The notes beneath the pieces were generated by a model that saw only the letters and a list, made by a program, of their open reading frames with translations, did no database searches and was not told the DNA's origin. 33,599 nt of DNA from positions 1-33,599 of the forward strand of contig CANREZ010000010.1 of assembly GCA_947629745.1 (NCBI GenBank), read 5' to 3'. Position numbers and translations under genes: made by a program. Numbering within the stretch: position 1 is the first letter of the stretch; each line of letters starts with the position of its first letter. Below are positions 8,097 to 15,323 of the stretch, one piece after another. This DNA is from an uncultured Clostridia bacterium. Its GTDB lineage: Bacteria; Bacillota; Clostridia; Christensenellales; UBA1242.

Positions 8097-8160
8097 TTTA
8101 TCCTATTGCCTAGTAGTACGCAATACCCCAATACTTGTGAAAGATAGGATAAATTTTTAG
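8097..8160. other. Structured intergenic segment (possible small RNA or leader)
   Basis: A 10-bp inverted repeat TTTATCCTAT (8097-8106) / ATAGGATAAA (8144-8153) encloses 37 bases. On the + strand it is followed by TTTTT, as in a terminator or the end of a small RNA. It lies between the divergent ygjP-like gene and the PadR promoter. I see no match to a riboswitch that I know. Confidence 0.35.
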
Positions 8161-8177
8161 TTATGCATAGTATTTGT

Positions 8178-8217
8178 TTGACATTATTTTTAAATAACAT
8201 TATATTAGTAATATAAT
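8178..8217 (+). promoter_or_regulatory. PadR gene promoter with overlapping 19-bp palindrome
   Basis: TTGACA (8178-8183), 17 bases, TATATT (8201-8206). The palindrome ATTATATTAGTAATATAAT (8199-8217, 9-bp perfect arms around one G) covers the -10 box and the start site. That is a good position for an autorepressor operator, probably bound by the PadR protein itself. Confidence 0.7.
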
Positions 8218-8255
8218 ACTTATTCGTATCACTTCTTTTTTGGAGGTAAACGCGT

Positions 8256-10025
8256 ATGATAAAGAGAGGCAAGAAGCCGGCCTCACGTGGATTCGTCAAC
8301 AACATCATCCTCGAGAGTTTGATGGAGGGTGACAAATATGGCTATGAGATTATACAGGAAGTTAGCCGTAGGTCGGACGGCAAGATTGTGCTAAAACAAC
8401 CAAGTCTATATAGTTCGCTAAAACGTTTTGAGCAAAAAGGTTACATATCCTCCTACTGGGGAGATAGCGACATTGGTGGTCGCAGACACTACTACACCAT
8501 TACTGAGCCTGGTCGAGCATATATCCTATCAAAGTCAAAGAGCCCACTTGATGAAGATGATGTAAAGGATGAGGATGAGGAAGAAGAGACATTCGACGAA
8601 GTTTCTCTAGACGATCTATCCTACACACCTAGTTCGTCATATAGTGTGGATGAAGACAATGGTGATGATTTTAGTGATGATTATATCAAGAATCTAACTA
8701 GTAGCGAAGATACTGATACTAGTGAAGTCACTACTGATGAAGCGGCAGATGAGAGTAATTCTACGGAAGACGACTTTGACACCCACAACCTAGATATACA
8801 AGATGAAGTGCTAGATGTGGATACTGATGAGTCCTCCCCTGACATGGCAGATATCAAGACAATTACTGCAGGATATGAGAAGCAGAATATCTTAAAGGAA
8901 GATGACAAAGCTTATCTCCAACCAGACCTATTCGAGCCAAGCAATCCGAATACTATAATGCAAGAGGAAAGCGATATTGACCACGACTCTATCAATAATT
9001 CTAGAGAAGAAGTGGTGGAGGAATCCCCTACTCAGTCCGAGATCCCACTAGTTGTGGAGAAGTCAGATGACACATTCTTTAACTGGGATGAGAAGAAGCG
9101 TGAGGCAATTAATAGCAACAAGTCTTATATAGACAGTGACACAACCACTACTACCCCACACAATCCTGCACTTCACGCATTAGACGAAGAATCTATGGAT
9201 CTAAATATTGTGGACGAAGAGGACACAACTAGTGAGAAGAATGATGCGATACTACTGGAGCACGAACCAAGGAATATAGATAACGTCAATATCACCTTGC
9301 AACCAAAGTCCACCCAAGGATACTCCTCTAGTCGCGCAGTAGATTACAAGAATATTCTAGGAGAACTCTACACTAGCGAAGAGGCACCTATTGAGGAAGA
9401 AAAATCAGCCGAGCAAATAGTTGCTGAGGAATTATCTAATACTCCTACTGAAGCCACCTCGTATACAGAATACACTGAATATGATGCCGATATACACAAT
9501 TCGTCAGAGGACAAACTAAATGCCCTAATTGAGGATGGATTCAAGTTCAAACCATATCAGGCACATACATCAGAGAACTCCCCTGCTACATTCATTAGGT
9601 CAAACAAATTGATACTAATAGTGAGCATGATACTAGGATTATTCCAGATGATACAGGTGCCTGTAGTATATGCAATACTTCGTGCTACGCACAATTACAA
9701 TTCTAGCGTTGTGTCCGCTCTATACATTTGCGGCTCGATTGGACTACTAATCGTGATATATGGATTAGTTAGATACTTCTCAGCCCCTGATCTAAAGAAG
9801 CCTATCAGTAATTCACCAGTGCGGTCGTGGCTTGCAATTTCATCAATTAGCGTAGTGATACTCACAATACTCATATTTGGCATCAACATGATGGCCGGAA
9901 TGCAATTTAGCAATATCTCCATATTCTATGGTAGCATAATAGTACCTATCATCACTACCCTACTGCTACCTATGAGTGTGATACTGTATTACACCTTTGC
10001 ATCCAGCAAAATTTGTAGAAAATAA
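8256..10025 (+). CDS. PadR-family regulator with acidic linker and four membrane segments
   Basis: Residues 1 to about 92 form a PadR winged helix (ILESLMEGDKYGYEIIQEV, PSLYSSLKRFEQKGYI, GRRHYYTITEPGRAYI). Then come about 350 residues rich in Asp, Glu, Ser and Thr, without predicted structure. Four hydrophobic segments follow at about 451-475, 484-507, 526-548 and 556-580. PadR proteins are normally about 100-200 residues and soluble. This one seems to be tethered to the membrane by its C-terminus, with the DNA-binding head on a long acidic leash. It has a strong RBS (GGAGG before ATG) and a consensus promoter with a palindrome over the -10 box. PadR regulators often control ABC exporters, and one is encoded about 1.1 kb downstream. 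Family call for the N-terminus is firm; the rest is unassigned. Confidence 0.85.
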   Translation: MIKRGKKPASRGFVNNIILESLMEGDKYGYEIIQEVSRRSDGKIVLKQPSLYSSLKRFEQKGYISSYWGDSDIGGRRHYYTITEPGRAYILSKSKSPLDEDDVKDEDEEEETFDEVSLDDLSYTPSSSYSVDEDNGDDFSDDYIKNLTSSEDTDTSEVTTDEAADESNSTEDDFDTHNLDIQDEVLDVDTDESSPDMADIKTITAGYEKQNILKEDDKAYLQPDLFEPSNPNTIMQEESDIDHDSINNSREEVVEESPTQSEIPLVVEKSDDTFFNWDEKKREAINSNKSYIDSDTTTTTPHNPALHALDEESMDLNIVDEEDTTSEKNDAILLEHEPRNIDNVNITLQPKSTQGYSSSRAVDYKNILGELYTSEEAPIEEEKSAEQIVAEELSNTPTEATSYTEYTEYDADIHNSSEDKLNALIEDGFKFKPYQAHTSENSPATFIRSNKLILIVSMILGLFQMIQVPVVYAILRATHNYNSSVVSALYICGSIGLLIVIYGLVRYFSAPDLKKPISNSPVRSWLAISSISVVILTILIFGINMMAGMQFSNISIFYGSIIVPIITTLLLPMSVILYYTFASSKICRK

Positions 10026-10053
10026 GTAGATAGCCCCGCTATCTACTTTTCTT
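10024..10053. terminator. Bidirectional terminator between the PadR and VTT genes
   Basis: An 11-bp stem AAGTAGATAGC / GCTATCTACTT with loop CCC, followed by TTTCTTTTTC on the + strand. It overlaps the stop codon of the convergent VTT gene. Confidence 0.85.
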
Positions 10054-10920
10054 TTTCTTTGGGATAATATGGTCTAGGAAGTATCTTTCTATTCTATCCT
10101 GATAAGTCGTGAGCAGTACCACCATGATAGCGCTGATAATCACAATGAATATCCATATCACTATTCCCCAGCCGCTAAATGGTATCACACTGCCACTGCC
10201 AAAGTATGACATGAACATCACTCCTATTGGTCGAGTGATGGTGGATATAGCAAAGAAGCTGCCAAACTTCATACTAGTCATTCCCGCAATGAGGCATAGT
10301 ATATCATCTGGGAAGAACGGGAGCAAAAACGCATATGCTAGGAAGAACTTTCCCCTATCATTGATGACTTTGGCATACTTCTCTGCTTGGTCTTTCCCCA
10401 CTATATAGGCTACTACCCTTGCCCCAAATATTTTGCCAATAGCAAATGATATGTATGAGCCAAGTAACACCCCTATGCTATCTAGTATTCCACCAAGAAG
10501 TGGTCCCCAAATTGCTGCCCCAGCAAGCGTGATAATAGCGGCCGGAATAGGCATGAAAATCACTTGGGCAATCTGAATTAGTATGTAGACTATCATTCCA
10601 CGCTCTTTGGTGTATAGGATGAATGCTTTTAGGTTCGCAATGGACGAGAAGATATATCCTAGATTATTCATATCAAGGATGATGAGCAAAACGAGCGCTA
10701 CAGTATAGATGATATTTGTGACAAACAATGCCCGATATATGCTCATTTTGTCGCGTAATCTGAATGCTATAGTGAATATGGACAGAAGACAGCTAGCAAG
10801 CACTATCACACATTTCAGAGCAAAACTACTAATGTATGTTGGATCAAGGATATTCATGGTGATAATAACTAGCGGCAAAATAGCGTTTGTTATATAGAAA
10901 AATATCAATTTTTTGTTCAT
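10039..10920 (-). CDS. TVP38/TMEM64 (VTT domain) membrane protein
   Basis: A polytopic inner-membrane protein of the DedA/VTT superfamily, whose members are linked to lipid scrambling and undecaprenyl phosphate or phospholipid transport. The VTT signature is clear: PIPAAIITLAGAAIWGPLLGG, then LLGSYISFAIGKIFG, and the re-entrant FLLPFFPDDILCLIAGMTSM segment. Extra N-terminal membrane helices precede it. I choose ATG 10920 (293 residues), preceded by AGGTGA, over an in-frame TTG at 10932. The exact substrate cannot be read from sequence. It is divergent from the ABC transporter. Confidence 0.88.
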   Translation of the reverse strand: MNKKLIFFYITNAILPLVIITMNILDPTYISSFALKCVIVLASCLLSIFTIAFRLRDKMSIYRALFVTNIIYTVALVLLIILDMNNLGYIFSSIANLKAFILYTKERGMIVYILIQIAQVIFMPIPAAIITLAGAAIWGPLLGGILDSIGVLLGSYISFAIGKIFGARVVAYIVGKDQAEKYAKVINDRGKFFLAYAFLLPFFPDDILCLIAGMTSMKFGSFFAISTITRPIGVMFMSYFGSGSVIPFSGWGIVIWIFIVIISAIMVVLLTTYQDRIERYFLDHIIPKKKKSR

Positions 10921-10952
10921 ACTCACCTGCAATTATCAAAAAACTCTTTATC

Positions 10953-10981
10953 TTGTCGCGTATTTGTGATATATTTATACT
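10953..10981 (+). promoter_or_regulatory. ABC transporter promoter
   Basis: TTGTCG (10953-10958), 17 bases, TATACT (10976-10981). The leader would be about 107 bases long. Confidence 0.6.
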
Positions 10982-10996
10982 AGGTATACTATATTA

Positions 10997-11015
10997 TCTA
11001 AGTTACGTACTTAGA
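10997..11015. promoter_or_regulatory. Inverted repeat in the ABC transporter leader, possible operator
   Basis: TCTAAGTTACGTACTTAGA: 7-bp arms around five bases. It starts about nine bases after the predicted transcription start, where a bound repressor would block elongation. The protein that binds it is unknown. Confidence 0.5.
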
Positions 11016-11095
11016 TCTTAGGAATTGATTTTAAAGATTTAATTTAAAATATTATATTATTATTCAAATTGTATTATTACAATGGGGGTTAGGTT

Positions 11096-12034
11096 GTGGC
11101 AAAAGTTGTCTTAAAAGTTTCCAATCTGACAAAGCGATTTAAGGATCGTATTGCTGTAAACAATGTCTCGTTCGAAATTCACGAAGGAGAAATTTTTGGC
11201 TTCCTCGGACCAAATGGTGCAGGAAAATCCACTACGATGAAGATGATAAGTGGTATCTCTACTCCGACCAAAGGTTCAATTACTGTATGCGGTTATGACA
11301 TGAGGACTGAGAAGGAAAAGTGTCTAAGATGCCTTGGCGCTATGATCGAGAATCCTCTGATGTATAGTTATATGTCGGCATATGATAATCTGAAGTATTT
11401 TGCCTCCCTGTACGGTGATGTAGACAAGAATAAGATACTCTACTATGCAAAGGTTGTTGGGCTAGAAAATAGGCTAAAGGACCCTATTAGCAAGTATAGT
11501 CTAGGTATGCGCCAGAGACTAGGCATTGCGCAGACTCTGCTCCATTCGCCAAAGCTTCTAATACTGGACGAGCCACTATCCGGACTAGACCCTGCAGGTG
11601 TCAAGGAGATGCGTGAATTTATCATCAGCCTTGCAAGGAAATATCACATCGCTGTCATGGTGTCCAGCCATATGTTAGCCGAGATGGAACACTTCTGCGA
11701 CACAATTGCAATTATCAACAACGGCGAGTTACTAGAAGTCAATGAGATAGAAAAATTGCAACAAGGAATAGAGGGTGCTAAGAAGATTAGATTCAAAGTG
11801 GACTACCCTAACTATGCAGGAATTATTGTGAAGAATTCGCTGAAACTTCCTGTCGAAATAGTAGGAAATTCCATATTAGTGCAATGTAGTGAGAAGAAAA
11901 TTAGCAAGATTACCTCTCTACTTGTAGGCCGCAAGATATCCATTCTTGGAATAGAAGTGGTGACTGCAAGCCTAGAGGAAATATTCATGGATATAGTGAC
12001 CCGCAAAACACATGGCAAGTTAGAAATAAAATAG
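11096..12034 (+). CDS. ABC transporter ATP-binding protein (ABC-2 exporter type)
   Basis: A 312-residue ATPase subunit of the bacitracin/CcmA-like exporter class. It shows Walker A GPNGAGKST (38-46), the signature YSLGMRQRLG, Walker B LLILDEPLSGLDP, and the H-loop SSHM, with a C-terminal extension typical of this group. It works with the following permease, which starts eight bases after its stop. It starts with GTG at 11096 behind GGGGGTTAGG. The export substrate (lipid, peptide or antibiotic) is not evident. A promoter and an inverted repeat precede it. Confidence 0.93.
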   Translation: MAKVVLKVSNLTKRFKDRIAVNNVSFEIHEGEIFGFLGPNGAGKSTTMKMISGISTPTKGSITVCGYDMRTEKEKCLRCLGAMIENPLMYSYMSAYDNLKYFASLYGDVDKNKILYYAKVVGLENRLKDPISKYSLGMRQRLGIAQTLLHSPKLLILDEPLSGLDPAGVKEMREFIISLARKYHIAVMVSSHMLAEMEHFCDTIAIINNGELLEVNEIEKLQQGIEGAKKIRFKVDYPNYAGIIVKNSLKLPVEIVGNSILVQCSEKKISKITSLLVGRKISILGIEVVTASLEEIFMDIVTRKTHGKLEIK

Positions 12035-12042
12035 GAGAAATT

Positions 12043-14148
12043 ATGGGTATATTTCGTTTTACACGAGCCGAATTTACAAAGATTTTTAAGAAACCAAGTG
12101 CTTACATTATGGCTGGTTTTTTGGTGGTCGTAGCACTATTTGGATACTTCATATACAAGCCACAGGTATCACCTACGTATCTTGCAAATATCGAGTACAA
12201 GGATACTGATACTGTAGGAGGACTGTACGAAAGGTATCTTGATGGGACGCTCTCCCAAAGTGATTCGAATGTGAGATATGAACAAAATTTTACACAAGCC
12301 AATCAGATACTGCTAAATTATAGCCACGATACTGAGCGAGTGAAGACTCTAACCGCTGACGCAGCGGTCGTAAATTCAAAGTTTTTGACACTCCTTGGAG
12401 TATCTGGTCTTGAGACTACTCCAACTGATGCGATGAATGCAGCGATTCGCGAGATGTCGGATGTACTAAATACGCTAGAAGATGATATAGCAAGAATGCA
12501 ATCATCCTATGGCACTACCCTATACGGTGTGTCAGAGTATGTGAATTCTACGACATATAGTGATGGCATGAAGAATATCAATGACCTAAAGCAAGTGTTG
12601 CAATCGGGCGGAAATGTGGCAAGTACTATCAATCTCAATTCCTATATGGAGAAATTGAACGAATTTGTTTCTCAATCTATTTACTATTTGAATTCAACAA
12701 TAGAATATTATCAGAAGAATATAACTAGTGCTGCGAATGATTATACTAGCACCTATAGCACTGTTCCTATCGATCAACACCAAAGTTATAGGAAGACGCT
12801 GATATCCCAATTAATCGCATACAACAACTATGTAACGAATTTGCTAGACAATCAGAGCAAAGGTTATGCAATAGTTGTGATAACTGCTGATGCGAAGAAG
12901 AAATACAGCGATCAATATGAGTATCTAAGTACTCAACTACAAATGTCAAGGGCTGACGATGTAATAACTGGCTCATCATATGATAATATCAATAACATAC
13001 TAAAAGACTCATCTAATCTAGAAAATCTATTTGATTCCACAAAGAATATCCGCACACTTAGTCTCTCCCCTGATATAGTGGATGAACTAAATAAATTCTA
13101 TACCGAGGTAGTCCTCCCACAAAAAGATGCTATCAATACTGAAATAGATGAATATGCTAGCACCAATAGCACTAGTAATACAACTGAGGACAAGGATGGT
13201 TTCATCCGAGTAATATCTAAGCAAAAGAGCCTTAGTGAGAATACACAGACTCTATTTGCAAGTATAGTCAATGATAATATCCTAAAAGATATGTCAACTG
13301 ATGAGATTCACGCGCTTTATGGATTCAATTTCAACACTTACAATACTTACTCCGCAAATGAAAATATTGCAAAGTATAGATACATGATAGAAAACGAGCT
13401 GTACAACTTCGAAGTAGGCGAGCCATTTGACCTAACACATACTAGCACGGGCAAAATCAGTGCATACGACTTCACATACTTCATAGTGTCAGTCAGCATG
13501 ATAGCAATCACCCTATTTGCTATATTCATGATAACTAACCTTATCTCAACAGAGAATGACAATGGCACTATCAAGATGCTCCTCACACGTCCATATCAGC
13601 GCTACAAGATAATTACTGGCAAGATGTTTGCAACTCTACTATTCGCAGTCATATTCCTGTTATTTGTGGCAATAGTGAGCTTATGCGCAGGCTGGGGACT
13701 ATATGGTATCAATATGACAAGCGTGGTCACAGTATTTAATGGCACAACTGCAATGTCAATCAATCCTATATTATTACTCCTCATATTCCTACTATGCTGT
13801 GTGCTAAAGATATCCTTCTATATAATACTCGCTGCTATGATATCCATATTATTTAAGACCTTCCCTGCTAGTATTATAGTCAATCTAATAGTGTATATCG
13901 GAATAATAGTCATGGATATATTCCTAGGCGGATTCGGTTGGTATGCATACTTGCCATTTGCTGACCTCATGCTATTTAGTTACTTTGGCTCACACTCGAT
14001 TGGCAGTACAAACGGAATGTTATCTAGCCTCCTATCCTCGCCTTTCCAAGGACAAGTGCCGATGATTGCATCAATCCTCATCACTTGTGCATTTGCAGTA
14101 TTTATGCTCGCTATAACCTACCATACATTTAATAAAAGAGATTATTAA
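12043..14148 (+). CDS. ABC-2 type permease with a large extracytoplasmic domain
   Basis: The 701-residue membrane partner of the preceding ATPase. One membrane segment lies near the N-terminus (about 18-36). A long soluble region of about 430 residues, rich in Ser, Thr, Asn and Tyr, follows and should lie outside the membrane. Five or six segments are grouped at the C-terminus (from about residue 478), including the ENDNGTIKMLLTRPYQRYKIITGK stretch in short form (TIKMLLTRP) that is typical of ABC-2 permeases at the coupling helix. The RBS GGAGA overlaps the stop of the ATPase gene. The large outer domain recalls YhgE-like or type VII-associated exporters, but the function is not established. 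Confidence 0.88.
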   Translation: MGIFRFTRAEFTKIFKKPSAYIMAGFLVVVALFGYFIYKPQVSPTYLANIEYKDTDTVGGLYERYLDGTLSQSDSNVRYEQNFTQANQILLNYSHDTERVKTLTADAAVVNSKFLTLLGVSGLETTPTDAMNAAIREMSDVLNTLEDDIARMQSSYGTTLYGVSEYVNSTTYSDGMKNINDLKQVLQSGGNVASTINLNSYMEKLNEFVSQSIYYLNSTIEYYQKNITSAANDYTSTYSTVPIDQHQSYRKTLISQLIAYNNYVTNLLDNQSKGYAIVVITADAKKKYSDQYEYLSTQLQMSRADDVITGSSYDNINNILKDSSNLENLFDSTKNIRTLSLSPDIVDELNKFYTEVVLPQKDAINTEIDEYASTNSTSNTTEDKDGFIRVISKQKSLSENTQTLFASIVNDNILKDMSTDEIHALYGFNFNTYNTYSANENIAKYRYMIENELYNFEVGEPFDLTHTSTGKISAYDFTYFIVSVSMIAITLFAIFMITNLISTENDNGTIKMLLTRPYQRYKIITGKMFATLLFAVIFLLFVAIVSLCAGWGLYGINMTSVVTVFNGTTAMSINPILLLLIFLLCCVLKISFYIILAAMISILFKTFPASIIVNLIVYIGIIVMDIFLGGFGWYAYLPFADLMLFSYFGSHSIGSTNGMLSSLLSSPFQGQVPMIASILITCAFAVFMLAITYHTFNKRDY

Positions 14149-14165
14149 AATATTAATAGAAATAG

Positions 14166-14197
14166 AAAAATTCCACCAGGAATGGTGGAATTTTTTA
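14166..14197 (+). terminator. Terminator of the ABC transporter operon
   Basis: A 12-bp stem AAAAATTCCACC / GGTGGAATTTTT with loop AGGAAT, ending in a T run. Confidence 0.9.
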
Positions 14198-14299
14198 TGC
14201 ACAAATCACTAATACAACTAGTAATATAAAATAGTAGAATATCCGCTTTGCTAACACCTTTGCTGCCACTGAATATTTATATAACAAGTTCTAGGAGTA

Positions 14300-14779
14300 T
14301 TACTCCTCACTGCCCTCTACTACTTGCTCTACTTTCTTATTCTTTGAGATCTGCCCTGTTGCTAATTTGTCACAGCGATTGTTGTAGGCGTTGTCAGCAT
14401 GACCCTTTACCTTCACAAAATCCACTTCATGACAAGCAACGAGATCTAGTAGTTCCTGCCATAGGTCCATGTTCTCGACTGGTTTCTTCTTCGAATTTTT
14501 CCAACCATTTAGTTGCCAGGCGGTTATCCAGTCATCGCTAAAGGCATTGTAGACGTAAGCACTATCGGTGTATACTGTCACATTCACTCTCTCCTTTAGC
14601 GCCCTTAGTCCAGATATCACTGCAAATATCTCCATGCGATTATTTGTGGTGTTTTCCTGATACCCGGACAATTCCTTTTCCTTACCCTTGTAGATGAGCA
14701 CTACTCCCCATCCGCCTGGACCGGGATTGCCACTACAAGCGCCATCAGTGTATAGATCTACGTGCTTTAATTTCTTCAT
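14300..14779 (-). CDS. rnhA: Ribonuclease HI
   Basis: RNase HI degrades the RNA strand of RNA-DNA hybrids. The catalytic residues are in place: YTDGACSGNPGPGGW (Asp), TTNNRMEIFAV (Glu), YTDSAYV (Asp) and the late Asp in NNRCDKLA, with the HADN loop histidine. I choose ATG 14779 (159 residues) over the ATG at 14785. A promoter with TTGACT-17-TATACT ends six bases before it, which makes the transcript begin at or very near the A of this ATG. There is no ribosome binding site, so the mRNA is probably leaderless. The gene is divergent from tRNA-Trp. Confidence 0.95.
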   Translation of the reverse strand: MKKLKHVDLYTDGACSGNPGPGGWGVVLIYKGKEKELSGYQENTTNNRMEIFAVISGLRALKERVNVTVYTDSAYVYNAFSDDWITAWQLNGWKNSKKKPVENMDLWQELLDLVACHEVDFVKVKGHADNAYNNRCDKLATGQISKNKKVEQVVEGSEE

Positions 14780-14785
14780 ACGCAT

Positions 14786-14814
14786 AGTATATACTATATA
14801 AGTTTTTAAGTCAA
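14786..14814 (-). promoter_or_regulatory. rnhA promoter, giving a leaderless mRNA
   Basis: On the - strand TTGACT (14814-14809), 17 bases, TATACT (14791-14786). The -35 box is separated by only five bases from the -35 box of the divergent tRNA-Trp promoter. Confidence 0.75.
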
Positions 14815-14819
14815 AATTA

Positions 14820-14848
14820 TTGACTAAGATTGGGCAATATGTTATATT
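14820..14848 (+). promoter_or_regulatory. tRNA-Trp promoter
   Basis: TTGACT (14820-14825), 17 bases, TATATT (14843-14848), ending ten bases before the tRNA. Confidence 0.8.
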
Positions 14849-14858
14849 GATAATGCGA

Positions 14859-14934
14859 AGGCGAATAGCTCAGCTGGTAGAGTCGCGGTCTCCAAAACCG
14901 TTGGTCGTGGGTTCGAGTCCTACTTCGCCTGCCA
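14859..14934 (+). tRNA. tRNA-Trp (CCA)
   Basis: A full cloverleaf with acceptor stem AGGCGAA / TTCGCCT, anticodon loop CTCCAAA (anticodon CCA), T arm GGGTTCGAGTCC, discriminator G and encoded CCA. The last bases, CGCCTGCCAA, recur at 17055-17064, which suggests integration of an element at this tRNA. Confidence 0.97.
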
Positions 14935-14939
14935 AGAGT

Positions 14940-14977
14940 AACCTAAATCGAACACTCGGTTTAGGTTTGTTTTTTTT
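14940..14977 (+). terminator. Terminator after tRNA-Trp
   Basis: An 11-bp stem AACCTAAATCG / CGGTTTAGGTT (one G-U pair), loop AACACT, followed by TGTTTTTTTT. Read-through would serve the 72-aa ORF. Confidence 0.9.
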
Positions 14978-14992
14978 ATAAAAGGAGAAACT

Positions 14993-15211
14993 ATGCAAAA
15001 TAATAAATTACAAATCTTAAGAGAAACTTTAATAGCATATGCTAAAGAGCTTGACGAATGTAGCGGTAAAATTTTGGAAGCTATTAATCATATAGATGAG
15101 GCATCTAACATTCTTGCAAGTTTGCCACAAGATGTTCAAAACGATATTGAAAAAATCATTGCTCCCGTTTTACTTGCTGGTGGAATATCACTTTTCAATA
15201 ATCATGGCTAA
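14993..15211 (+). CDS. Small helical protein of unknown function
   Basis: A 72-residue ORF with a good RBS (AAGGAG, seven bases before ATG). The sequence is almost wholly helix-forming, with an acidic amphipathic middle (ELDECSGKILEAINHIDEASN) and a more hydrophobic end (IIAPVLLAGGISLF). I recognise no family. It lies just behind the tRNA-Trp terminator and converges on the Mrr-like gene, so it may be part of the island cargo and live on read-through from the tRNA promoter. AT-rich codon choice sets it apart from the core genes. Confidence 0.65.
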   Translation: MQNNKLQILRETLIAYAKELDECSGKILEAINHIDEASNILASLPQDVQNDIEKIIAPVLLAGGISLFNNHG

Positions 15212-15323
15212 CTTTACGCTGTGAAAAGTATTTGTCAAGAGTTTGAATGGTTTAATATATCAAATGGCAAAGATTAAATATCATCTAATGCTCTTTATCT
15301 GCCTATATTATTTTATAATAAAA

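Noticed and set aside
7798-8160. A 120-aa + strand frame opposite the ygjP-like gene
   Set aside because: It is mostly antisense to a real gene and has no RBS.
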